Shown in pieces: positions 1 through 7,774 of a stretch of DNA of 13,532 bases. The DNA is from Pseudomonadota bacterium (GTDB lineage Bacteria > Pseudomonadota > Gammaproteobacteria > Burkholderiales > Burkholderiaceae_D). Below the pieces are notes generated by a model that had not been told where the DNA came from, did no database searches, and was given only the letters and a program-made list of their open reading frames with translations. Location of the stretch: assembly GCA_018241865.1 (NCBI GenBank), contig JAFECY010000324.1, positions 1-13,532 of the forward strand, in the 5' to 3' direction. The position numbers and the translations under genes are program-made. How positions within the stretch are numbered: the first letter of the stretch is position 1; every line of letters begins with the position of its first letter.

Positions 1-1718
<1,718 letters not shown>

Positions 1719-1725
1719 TACAAAC

Positions 1726-2559
1726 TTAATCGACCCACGCCACCAATCCGTAATACGCCGTGCCGATCACCACCGCGCCGAACACGATGCGGTACCAAGC
1801 AAACGCCGTGAAATCGTGCGTGCTGATATAACGCAGCAGCCAACGCACGCAGAAGAAAGCGGAGATGAAGGCCGCCACCGTGCCGACCGTGAAGATCGGC
1901 AGATCGGCCATCGTCAGCAGCGCGCGTTCTTTGTACAAGGAATACACCGTGGCGGCGAGCAGGGTGGGAATCGCGAGAAAGAATGAAAACTCCGTCGCCG
2001 CTTTGCGCGACAAACCAAACAGCATGCCGCCGATGATGGTCGCACCGGAACGGCTGGTGCCGGGGATCAAAGCGAACGCTTGCGCACAGCCGACTTTCAG
2101 CGCGTCGAGCGGCGACATTTCCTCGACCGTGTTGATGCGTGCTTCGCCCGACATTTTTTTATTGCGGCGTTCGACCCAGAGAATGATGAGACCGCCGACG
2201 ATGAAGGCCAACGCGACGGGCACCGGCTTGAACAATTTCGCCTTGATGGCGTTATTGAACAGAAAGCCGAGTCCGGCAGCCGGCAAGAAGGCGATCACGA
2301 GATTGAGCGCAAAGCGCTGCGCCTTGCTGTCGCTGCTCAGTCCGGCCAGCACGGTGCCGATCTTGACGCGGTATTCCCACATGACGGCAAAGATCGCGCC
2401 GGCCTGGATGACGATTTCAAACACTTTGATTTTTTCGCCGGTGAAATGCAGCAAACTGCCGGCCAAGATCAAATGGCCGGTGGAAGAAATCGGCAGAAAT
2501 TCCGTCAAACCTTCGACGATGCCCATGACGAGGGCTTTAAACAAAAGTATGGGATCCAT
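1726..2559 (-). CDS. uppP: Undecaprenyl-diphosphatase UppP (BacA family)
   Basis: This integral membrane phosphatase converts undecaprenyl diphosphate to undecaprenyl phosphate, recycling the lipid carrier for peptidoglycan and other envelope polymers; extra copies are known to give bacitracin resistance. The protein has 277 residues, close to the E. coli 273. The two family motifs are intact: [14 protein letters not shown] (16-29, with E16, E20, S26 and H29 matching catalytic positions) and PGTSRSG (166-172, with R170). Hydrophobic segments occur throughout, consistent with a polytopic inner-membrane protein. ATG at 2559 gives the standard [17 protein letters not shown] start, although no strong ribosome binding site precedes it. 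The gene is upstream of recQ on the same strand with a 7-base gap. An 18-base imperfect palindrome lies 64-81 bases upstream of the start. Confidence 0.97.
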   Translation of the reverse strand: MDPILLFKALVMGIVEGLTEFLPISSTGHLILAGSLLHFTGEKIKVFEIVIQAGAIFAVMWEYRVKIGTVLAGLSSDSKAQRFALNLVIAFLPAAGLGFLFNNAIKAKLFKPVPVALAFIVGGLIILWVERRNKKMSGEARINTVEEMSPLDALKVGCAQAFALIPGTSRSGATIIGGMLFGLSRKAATEFSFFLAIPTLLAATVYSLYKERALLTMADLPIFTVGTVAAFISAFFCVRWLLRYISTHDFTAFAWYRIVFGAVVIGTAYYGLVAWVD

Positions 2560-2622
2560 GTTGGAAAGAAAAATGAGGTGAGGACAGAAGACGATTCGAT
2601 GACAGATTGGGGGCTGTAAAAC

Positions 2623-2640
2623 CGCTTAGTGCACTTAGCG
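2623..2640. promoter_or_regulatory. Imperfect 18-bp palindrome upstream of uppP
   Basis: The half-sites CGCTTAGTG and CACTTAGCG are inverted copies with one mismatched pair (2627/2636). The element lies between the end of the cysteine-cluster gene and the start of uppP, where a uppP regulator could bind. No convincing -35/-10 pair was found next to it, so a regulatory role is only inferred. Confidence 0.35.
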
Positions 2641-2698
2641 CGCGGGCTGAAGATTACCATGCGCGCCTTGGTTACACATGGAATATTGCGGCCTGATT

Positions 2699-2710
2699 GC
2701 CGCATGCGGC
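2699..2710. repeat. 12-bp perfect palindrome at the 3' end of the cysteine-cluster gene
   Basis: GCCGCATGCGGC is a perfect palindrome directly abutting the stop codon of the minus-strand cysteine-cluster gene. It has no U-tract after it and effectively no loop, so it is not a convincing intrinsic terminator. It could be a short protein-binding site or chance in GC-rich DNA. Confidence 0.3.
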
Positions 2711-3007
2711 TCATGCCGCGCCGGCGGTCAAGCGTTCCAACTGATGGAGATACTGCAAGGCATGCGTTTGGTCATCGCCGCACATGTCCACCGATGGCTG
2801 CAGGCTGGCGCAGACGGCCGGACGATCAGGGTGGCCGAAGATGCGGCAGCGATTGGCGTCGTCGAGTTGTATGCAGCGCACGCCGGCTGGCTTGCCATTC
2901 GGCATGCCGGGAATCGGCGAGGAAATCGACGGCGCGATGCAACACGCGCCGCAACCGGGGCGGCAGGCAAGCGGCGATGCGGCGCTGGAAGGATGCAGGC
3001 TAGACAT
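2711..3007 (-). CDS. YkgJ-family cysteine-cluster protein
   Basis: This small soluble protein of 98 residues carries the cysteine cluster of the YkgJ / putative zinc- or iron-chelating family (CxxxCxxCC type): CRPGCGACC with C15, C19, C22 and C23. Four more cysteines follow (C45, C54, C66, C76) in the context [24 protein letters not shown], typical of the family. A bound metal or iron-sulfur cluster is likely, but the cellular role of these proteins is not established. The ATG at 3007 is preferred over the upstream TTG at 3064, because the extra 19 residues would come from a GC-rich hexamer repeat (RSRSR) and are not family-like. No good ribosome binding site precedes either start. The gene is divergent from the TetR regulator, so the regulator's promoter region may serve both. 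Confidence 0.85.
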   Translation of the reverse strand: MSSLHPSSAASPLACRPGCGACCIAPSISSPIPGMPNGKPAGVRCIQLDDANRCRIFGHPDRPAVCASLQPSVDMCGDDQTHALQYLHQLERLTAGAA

Positions 3008-3020
3008 GGCGGCATTGTAT

Positions 3021-3044
3021 CGGCTGCGGCTGCGGCTGCGGCCG
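3021..3044. repeat. Tandem hexamer repeat (CGGCTG)3 CGGCCG
   Basis: Three exact copies of CGGCTG are followed by one variant copy. They lie 14 to 37 bases upstream of the chosen start of the minus-strand cysteine-cluster gene, so copy-number change by slippage would alter its 5' leader or, if the TTG at 3064 were used, its N-terminus in whole-codon steps. Confidence 0.7.
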
Positions 3045-3070
3045 CCATCCCACCCGGACGGCAAACCCGC

Positions 3071-3099
3071 TTGACGCTGGCGGCTGGGGAGACTATATT
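3071..3099 (+). promoter_or_regulatory. Sigma70 promoter of the TetR regulator gene
   Basis: A -35 box TTGACG (3071-3076) and a -10 box TATATT (3094-3099) are separated by exactly 17 bases, each matching consensus at five of six positions. Transcription would start near 3106, about 35 bases before the ATG at 3141. On the opposite strand the same AT-rich block reads TATAGT (3092-3097), a possible -10 box for the divergent cysteine-cluster gene, but its -35 is poor. Confidence 0.7.
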
Positions 3100-3119
3100 A
3101 CTGACTCGTCGGTTAGTTA
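3098..3119. promoter_or_regulatory. Candidate operator for the adjacent TetR regulator
   Basis: The inverted repeat TTACTGAC - 6 bases - GTTAGTTA has half-sites agreeing at six of eight positions. It begins inside the -10 box and covers the expected transcription start of the regulator gene, a classic position for autorepression. The size and spacing suit a TetR-family dimer. Binding is inferred from position and symmetry. Confidence 0.55.
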
Positions 3120-3140
3120 TTGGATATACTCCGATTCATC

Positions 3141-3794
3141 ATGGAATGCCAACTCAAAAAACGCTGGGCGCGCCGCAAGGAAGCCCGTCCGCAGGAATTG
3201 CTGGCGGCGGCGCTCGATTTGTTCGTCGAGCGCGGCTTCAATGCGACCCGGCTGGATGACGTGGCGAAACTGGCCGGGGTCTCGAAGGGCACACTCTATC
3301 TGTATTTCGCCAATAAAGAAGAATTGTTCAAGGCGGTGATCCGCGAAAACATGGTGCCGGCTCTCGACGAGGCGGAAGACGTGATTGCTCGTCACGAAGG
3401 CCATAGCGCCGACTTGTTCCGCGAACTTGTCATGGGCTGGTGGGCGCGAGTCGGCAACACCAAGGCAGCCGGCATTTCCAAGTTGTTGATGGCAGAAGCC
3501 GGCAACTTCCCGGAAATTGCACGATTTCATCACGAAGAAGTGGTCAAGCGGCGCGATGCGATGATTGCCCGTGCGCTGGAGCGCGGCATCGCGCGCGGCG
3601 AGTTCCGTCAGGTCGATACCAAGGAAGCCATCAGCGTGCTGGCCGCACCGATCGTCATGTTGATGACTTGGAATACGTCTTTCAACGCCTGCCGGATCGA
3701 TCCGATCGACCCGCAACATTATTTGGATTGCTTCATCGATATTTTCCTGAACGGATTGCTGTGCCAGCCGGTACGGGGAAAGCAAGCCGTTTGA
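3141..3794 (+). CDS. TetR/AcrR-family transcriptional regulator
   Basis: This is a 217-residue TetR-family repressor. The N-terminal DNA-binding domain contains the helix-turn-helix DDVAKLAGVSKGTLYLYF (39-56), followed by NKEELFKAVIREN, both highly typical. The C-terminal ligand-binding half is not conserved enough to name an effector. An upstream TTG at 3120 is in frame, but ATG at 3141 is preferred: the TTG lies at the edge of the putative operator and would add only seven atypical residues. Neither start has a strong Shine-Dalgarno. The gene has its own sigma70 promoter overlapped by an inverted repeat, implying autoregulation. The PIMT-like methyltransferase starts 60 bases downstream on the same strand with no clear terminator between, so the regulator may control the whole cluster down to tolC. 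Confidence 0.93.
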   Translation: MECQLKKRWARRKEARPQELLAAALDLFVERGFNATRLDDVAKLAGVSKGTLYLYFANKEELFKAVIRENMVPALDEAEDVIARHEGHSADLFRELVMGWWARVGNTKAAGISKLLMAEAGNFPEIARFHHEEVVKRRDAMIARALERGIARGEFRQVDTKEAISVLAAPIVMLMTWNTSFNACRIDPIDPQHYLDCFIDIFLNGLLCQPVRGKQAV

Positions 3795-3854
3795 TAAAAT
3801 CACGGGTTTCCCCGGCCTGCCGGACACCCTTTCTTTTTCATCGTGAGCCCTGAC

Positions 3855-4520
3855 ATGAACATCGAACAAGCCCGCTTCAACATGATCGAACAGCAAATCC
3901 GCCCGTGGGATGTGTTGGAACAGGATGTGCTCGACGCGCTGCAGGTAGTCAAGCGCGAAGCGTTTGTTCCCGCCGCCTATCAAGGTTTGGCTTTTTCCGA
4001 CACGGAAATTCCGCTGCCCGGCGAGCAGAACATGTTCACGCCGAAGCTGGAAGCGCGCATTCTGCAGGAAGCCGCCATCAAGAAACATGAGCATGTGCTG
4101 GAAATCGGCGCCGGCTCCGGTTACATGGCGGCGCTGCTGGCGCACAAAGCACGTCACGTCACCACGGTTGAGATCGATCCTGAACTGAAAAACCTGGCGG
4201 AAAAAAATCTGGCCGATTACGGCGTACTCAACGTCAAAGTCGAACAGGGCGACGGCGCACGCGGCTGGACTGGCTCCGGCCATGATGCCGCGCCTTACGA
4301 TGTGATCGTGATTTCCGGCGGCTTGCCGGTGGTGCCCGACGCTTTCCTGCAGCAGATCAAGGTCGGCGGCCGCATTCTCGCCATCGTCGGCGAAGCGCCG
4401 GTGATGTCGGCGGAAATCATCACCCGCACATCTGATGTCGCTTACCACACCGTGAAGTTGTTTGAAACCAAGGTGAAGCCGCTCGCGAATGCGGCAACGC
4501 CATCCCACTTCAAGTTCTGA
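3855..4520 (+). CDS. PIMT-like SAM-dependent methyltransferase (Pcm family)
   Basis: This 221-residue protein belongs to the protein-L-isoaspartate O-methyltransferase family. It has a class I SAM-binding motif VLEIGAGSGYMAALLA (81-96), an acidic ribose-binding position in TTVEID (103-108), EQGDGARGW (130-138, matching HGDGWQGW of Pcm) and PYDVIVISGGLPVVP (147-161). The substrate motif of true Pcm enzymes (GQGQTISQP in E. coli) is replaced here by GEQNMFTPK at 56-64, so repair of isoaspartyl residues is doubtful; a different methyl acceptor is possible. ATG at 3855 is preferred over an in-frame GTG at 3843 because the sequence around that GTG (GTGAG) can act as the ribosome binding site 7 bases upstream and MNIEQARFNMIEQQIRPW is a typical N-terminus. 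It is followed after 7 bases by the rhodanese gene. Confidence 0.87.
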   Translation: MNIEQARFNMIEQQIRPWDVLEQDVLDALQVVKREAFVPAAYQGLAFSDTEIPLPGEQNMFTPKLEARILQEAAIKKHEHVLEIGAGSGYMAALLAHKARHVTTVEIDPELKNLAEKNLADYGVLNVKVEQGDGARGWTGSGHDAAPYDVIVISGGLPVVPDAFLQQIKVGGRILAIVGEAPVMSAEIITRTSDVAYHTVKLFETKVKPLANAATPSHFKF

Positions 4521-4527
4521 TCCAAGC

Positions 4528-4851
4528 ATGCAGCAACTCACCGCCCCCGAACTGGCCGCTTGGCTGGCCGATACAGCACGCGAGAATCCGCTGCTGCTCG
4601 ACGTGCGCGAGCCGAACGAATTTCAGTTCTGCCATATCGAGGGAGCGGTATTGATGCCGATGCAGTCGGTGCCGGCGCGCATGCAAGAACTGGATGACGA
4701 TGCCACGATCGTCTGCATCTGCCATCACGGCATGCGCAGCATGCAAGTGGCGCGCTTTCTCGAACAACAAGGCTTTACCCACATCATCAACCTGAGCGGC
4801 GGTGTCCATGCCTGGGCGCAGCAAGTCGATCCCGCTATGCCAACCTACTGA
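4528..4851 (+). CDS. Single-domain rhodanese-like sulfurtransferase
   Basis: This 107-residue protein is one rhodanese domain, probably cytoplasmic, with no signal peptide. The family features are present: LLLDVREPNEF (22-32), HIEGAVLMPM (36-45), the active-site loop CHHGMRS with catalytic C65 and R70, and the C-terminal INLSGGVHAWA. A second cysteine, C63, precedes the catalytic one. Such proteins carry a persulfide and transfer sulfur to thiol acceptors; the acceptor here is unknown. ATG at 4528 is chosen over an in-frame ATG at 4489, which lies inside the methyltransferase gene and would add 13 unrelated residues. It begins 7 bases after the methyltransferase stop and ends 21 bases before tolC, so the three are probably co-translated from one mRNA. 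Confidence 0.93.
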   Translation: MQQLTAPELAAWLADTARENPLLLDVREPNEFQFCHIEGAVLMPMQSVPARMQELDDDATIVCICHHGMRSMQVARFLEQQGFTHIINLSGGVHAWAQQVDPAMPTY

Positions 4852-4872
4852 TACACCTTGCCGGAATTCCGC

Positions 4873-6156
4873 ATGCGCCTCTCTCTCTCCGTCTCTCTCA
4901 TTGCTGCCGCTCTGCTGAGCTCCAACGCGTACGCGCTGGATTTGCTGCAGGCATATCAAGAAGCGTTGGTGAGCGATCCGGTGTACGGCAGCGCGCGCGC
5001 ATCACTCGCCGCCGGTCAAGAAAAGAGTACGCAAGGCCGCGCCGGTCTGCTGCCGGTCATCGGCGCGGGCGGCAGCTATAACCGTATTTATCCGGGCAAT
5101 GGCTTGCGCTACAACGTCAACAGCTATGCCATCAAGCTGACGCAACCGTTATTCAATTGGGCTAACTGGGAACAGTATCAGCAAGGGAAATTGTCGGTCG
5201 CGCTCAGCGAGGCGCAGTTCGCACAAGCACAGCAGGATTTGATCGTGCGCGTGGCGCAGGCTTACTTCGACGTGCTGGCGGCGCAGGATGCGCTGGCATC
5301 GGTGCAGGCGCAAAAAATCGCCATCACCGAGCAACTGGCGGCAGCCAAGCGCAACTTTGAAGTCGGTACTGCGACCATCACCGACACCCATGAAGCACAG
5401 GCGCGTTTCGATCTGGCCGTGGCGCAGGAATTCGCCGCGCAAAGCGATTTGGAAATCAAACGCGCAGCACTGCAACAGATCATCAACAAAGCGCCGGGTG
5501 AATTGGCGATCCTGCGCCCCGGCGTGAAACTGACACCCCCGACTCCGACCCAACTCGACAAATGGGTGGAAGGCGCGGAGCAGCAAAACTATGGCGTGAG
5601 CGCGCAGCAACTGGCGCTGGAAATCGCCCATCGCGAAGTCAACAAAACCCGCGCCGGCCATATGCCGACAGTCGATTTGGTGGCGGCGCGCAACCACAAC
5701 AATTCCCTGACGCTGGGCAGCGCACCGAACAGCAACACCATCGGCGTGCAATGGACGATTCCGATTTTCGCCGGCGGTTATGTCAACAGCCGCGTCAATG
5801 AAACCCTCGCATTGGAAGACAAGGCGCGCAACGATCTGGAAAACGCGCGCCGCACGGCAGCGCAGGGCGCGCGGCAAGCCTATCTCGGCGTCAACAGCGG
5901 CTTGGCGCAGGTGAAGGCACTGGAAGCGGCGGAAGTATCCAGCCAATCCGCGCTCGACGCCAACAAGCTCGGCTACCAAGTCGGCGTGCGCATCAACATC
6001 GACGTACTCAACGCCCAGCAGCAGTTGTACACCACACGCCAGAATCTGGCGAAAGCGCGTTACGACACGCTGGTCAACGGCCTGAAGTTGAAATCGGCGG
6101 CAGGCAGTTTACGCGAAGAAGATTTGGTGCAGGTCAATTCGCTGTTGAAGCAGTAA
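4873..6156 (+). CDS. tolC: TolC-family outer-membrane efflux/secretion channel
   Basis: This outer-membrane factor would form the trimeric barrel-and-tunnel exit duct used by RND, ABC or MFS pumps and type I secretion systems. It has 427 residues with a clear signal peptide, MRLSLSVSLIAAALLSSNAYA, likely cut after A21. The mature start LDLLQAYQEALVSDPVYGSARA is typical of TolC type I secretion proteins. Internal duplication is visible in the two outer-membrane-factor repeats: LLPVIGAGGSYN in the first half and HMPTVDLVAARNHN in the second, each leading into strand segments and long alpha-helical stretches rich in A and Q. ATG at 4873 has GGAA six bases upstream; the in-frame TTG at 4858 would only weaken the signal peptide. 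No pump gene adjoins it; its partners are a methyltransferase and a rhodanese upstream. Confidence 0.95.
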   Translation: MRLSLSVSLIAAALLSSNAYALDLLQAYQEALVSDPVYGSARASLAAGQEKSTQGRAGLLPVIGAGGSYNRIYPGNGLRYNVNSYAIKLTQPLFNWANWEQYQQGKLSVALSEAQFAQAQQDLIVRVAQAYFDVLAAQDALASVQAQKIAITEQLAAAKRNFEVGTATITDTHEAQARFDLAVAQEFAAQSDLEIKRAALQQIINKAPGELAILRPGVKLTPPTPTQLDKWVEGAEQQNYGVSAQQLALEIAHREVNKTRAGHMPTVDLVAARNHNNSLTLGSAPNSNTIGVQWTIPIFAGGYVNSRVNETLALEDKARNDLENARRTAAQGARQAYLGVNSGLAQVKALEAAEVSSQSALDANKLGYQVGVRINIDVLNAQQQLYTTRQNLAKARYDTLVNGLKLKSAAGSLREEDLVQVNSLLKQ

Positions 6157-6160
6157 ACTT

Positions 6161-6180
6161 TACTCAAGCTTACTCAAGCT
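6161..6180. repeat. Tandem 10-bp repeat between tolC and the GDYXXLXY gene
   Basis: TACTCAAGCT occurs twice in direct tandem, giving two AAGCTT sites that can pair with each other around an ACTC loop. It fills the 27-base gap between two convergent genes. Both genes end in CAG TAA, so CAGTAA (6151-6156) and TTACTG (6184-6189) form outer inverted arms. It could be a weak two-way terminator, but the stem is AT-rich and lacks a standard GC hairpin with U-tract. Confidence 0.6.
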
Positions 6181-6183
6181 TAC

Positions 6184-6690
6184 TTACTGCGCCAGACCCA
6201 ACTTCTGATAATCCGCCCCGCGCAGCGCAGTCAGGATCATGTCGCCATTCTGTGCCACGCGGAATTCGCCGTAACGTGCCTTGGCATATTCCTCTGCATG
6301 TCCCTCCTGAAAAAAGAAGGCATTGGTGGCGAATTTCGGTTGCTGGTTGCGGATGCGATAGCGTAACAGCGCTTCATTTTTTGCCAGCGGCGTCGCATCG
6401 GCAAAGTGTTTGAAACTGCCGACGCCATGCTCGTCCAGCGTCACCACCAGATGGCCATCCGATGGTGTGCCTTCCTTCACGTCATTCCAGCCGAAGCCGG
6501 GGAAGGCATCGCGAGCGACCTTGAAACGCAAGGCCATGTAATCGCCTTGCATCAGTGAGCGCGGATCGACCGGAGCCAATTCCAACAAGACCACACTCCC
6601 CTGTTCCAGCAAGTGCTCACGTTGATAGATGGTGAAGTTGACAGCGGCCAGCATCAGGATGCCGGCGATGACGGCGATGTACTTACGCAT
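6184..6690 (-). CDS. GDYXXLXY-domain protein
   Basis: This 168-residue protein has one N-terminal hydrophobic segment (about residues 4-20, signal anchor or signal peptide), so the rest probably lies in the periplasm. The family signature is VDPRSLMQGDYMALRF (41-56), and a second conserved block is NAFFFQEGHAEEYAKARYGEFRV (123-145). The function is not known; the family is typically found beside DUF2157 and DUF4401 membrane proteins, as here. ATG at 6690 is well supported: GAGGAG lies 7 bases upstream, and the start overlaps the end of the DUF4401 gene by 8 bases (ATGCGTAA), so translation is probably coupled. It is the last gene of a three-gene operon and converges on tolC. Confidence 0.9.
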   Translation of the reverse strand: MRKYIAVIAGILMLAAVNFTIYQREHLLEQGSVVLLELAPVDPRSLMQGDYMALRFKVARDAFPGFGWNDVKEGTPSDGHLVVTLDEHGVGSFKHFADATPLAKNEALLRYRIRNQQPKFATNAFFFQEGHAEEYAKARYGEFRVAQNGDMILTALRGADYQKLGLAQ

Positions 6691-7774
6691 GATGTTGCTC
6701 CTCGGTGGAATCGAGCGGAAAGTAATGATGCAAGACCAGTCGTGCAAGCAACAAAGCCAAACCAGTGGCGGCCAGCACGGCGGACTTCACCAGCAGGGTC
6801 GATTGCATCTGGTAGTAGTAATGCGAGACGAAACCGAGCAAGGCGATCACGCCCATCCCCATCAAGATGCGATTGCCGCAAGCAAAGCCGAGCAGCAAAA
6901 TCAAACTAGCGATCGCTACGCCCGGCGCAACATACGACAAGACGCACAGTAACAATGCCGCCAAGATTGCCGCCGTGCCGACTGCGCTGGCTAACGCGAT
7001 GCCTTCGCGCTCCAGCAGGCGCGCCGTCGCCCACACGCACACCACGGCGGTGAAGACAAAGCCGATCATCGGACCGTATTGCATCAGCCAGCTTGGGTCG
7101 CGATGCATCCAATAGCGGTAGTAATCGAAGAAGCGCGCGCTTTCGAGATAGAGCAAGGCCAACGCCATGCCGTAACCGACTGGCCGCCATAATGCGCCTG
7201 TGCCGGCCCAACGCTCACGATCCAGCCAGACCAGCGCGAACACGGCTGCAGCCACCGCCGATGACAGCCCGAACAGGCCGGCGCGCTCCATGCCGAAGGC
7301 CAGCGCCAACATCGCACCGCCACTGCTCAACACGCGATGGATCGTATTGGGTATCAACACCACCAGCGCCGCCTCGAACACAGCGGCGATGAGAAATGCG
7401 CTGACGCTCTCCCAATCGAAAGCCTTGAAGACGCCATAGATCACCATGAACTGTCCGGCGAAACTGACCGCCAAACCGAACTGCGCCAGAAAATCGTTGT
7501 TGCCGGCGGCGCGGAAAATGGCGTAAGCGCCGCCGCAGCACAAGACGCCGATCAGGATCGAAGCGAAGGCATTTTCCATCGCGAAGGCAAACGCGACGCC
7601 GACGAAACCGAGCAGGAAGCCCGCGCCCATCCAACCGGCGATGCCTAGCATCACCCGTACATACCAAGGTGAAGATTGCGCATCGGTCGCAGGCTGTTCG
7701 CCTTCGACTAGGCCGCGCTGCTGCAGACGGCTCCATGCCTCTTCAATCGTCATGTCATTCATATTGGTATTCAT
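6683..7774 (-). CDS. DUF4401 polytopic membrane protein
   Basis: This 363-residue protein has a short soluble N-terminus (MNTNMNDMTIEEAWSRLQQRGLVEGE) followed by about ten hydrophobic segments, for example VMLGIAGWMGAGFLLGFVGVAFAFAM and the paired helices near the C-terminus (AILAALLLCVLSYVAPGVAIASLILLLGF). It matches the DUF4401 family; no catalytic motif is visible and no function is known. The frame is open upstream to 8221, but that part overlaps DUF2157 out of frame. ATG at 7774 is chosen because GAGGAG (7780-7785) stands 5 bases upstream and the start overlaps the DUF2157 stop as ATGA. The final codons GAG GAG CAA CAT CAT encode EEQHH and also provide the ribosome binding site of the next gene. 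Confidence 0.9.
   Translation of the reverse strand: MNTNMNDMTIEEAWSRLQQRGLVEGEQPATDAQSSPWYVRVMLGIAGWMGAGFLLGFVGVAFAFAMENAFASILIGVLCCGGAYAIFRAAGNNDFLAQFGLAVSFAGQFMVIYGVFKAFDWESVSAFLIAAVFEAALVVLIPNTIHRVLSSGGAMLALAFGMERAGLFGLSSAVAAAVFALVWLDRERWAGTGALWRPVGYGMALALLYLESARFFDYYRYWMHRDPSWLMQYGPMIGFVFTAVVCVWATARLLEREGIALASAVGTAAILAALLLCVLSYVAPGVAIASLILLLGFACGNRILMGMGVIALLGFVSHYYYQMQSTLLVKSAVLAATGLALLLARLVLHHYFPLDSTEEQHHA

Noticed and set aside
3795..3840. Terminator between the TetR gene and the methyltransferase gene
   Set aside because: CCGGC-CT-GCCGG has only a two-base loop and the following T-rich stretch is broken by other bases, so it is a poor intrinsic terminator. TAAAAT at 3795-3800 as a separate -10 box was also rejected because no -35 lies at proper spacing.
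3117..4541. Long minus-strand open frame of 474 codons opposite the TetR and methyltransferase genes
   Set aside because: It runs antisense to two well-identified genes and the gap between them, its protein has no recognisable domain, and such frames arise easily opposite GC-rich coding sequence.
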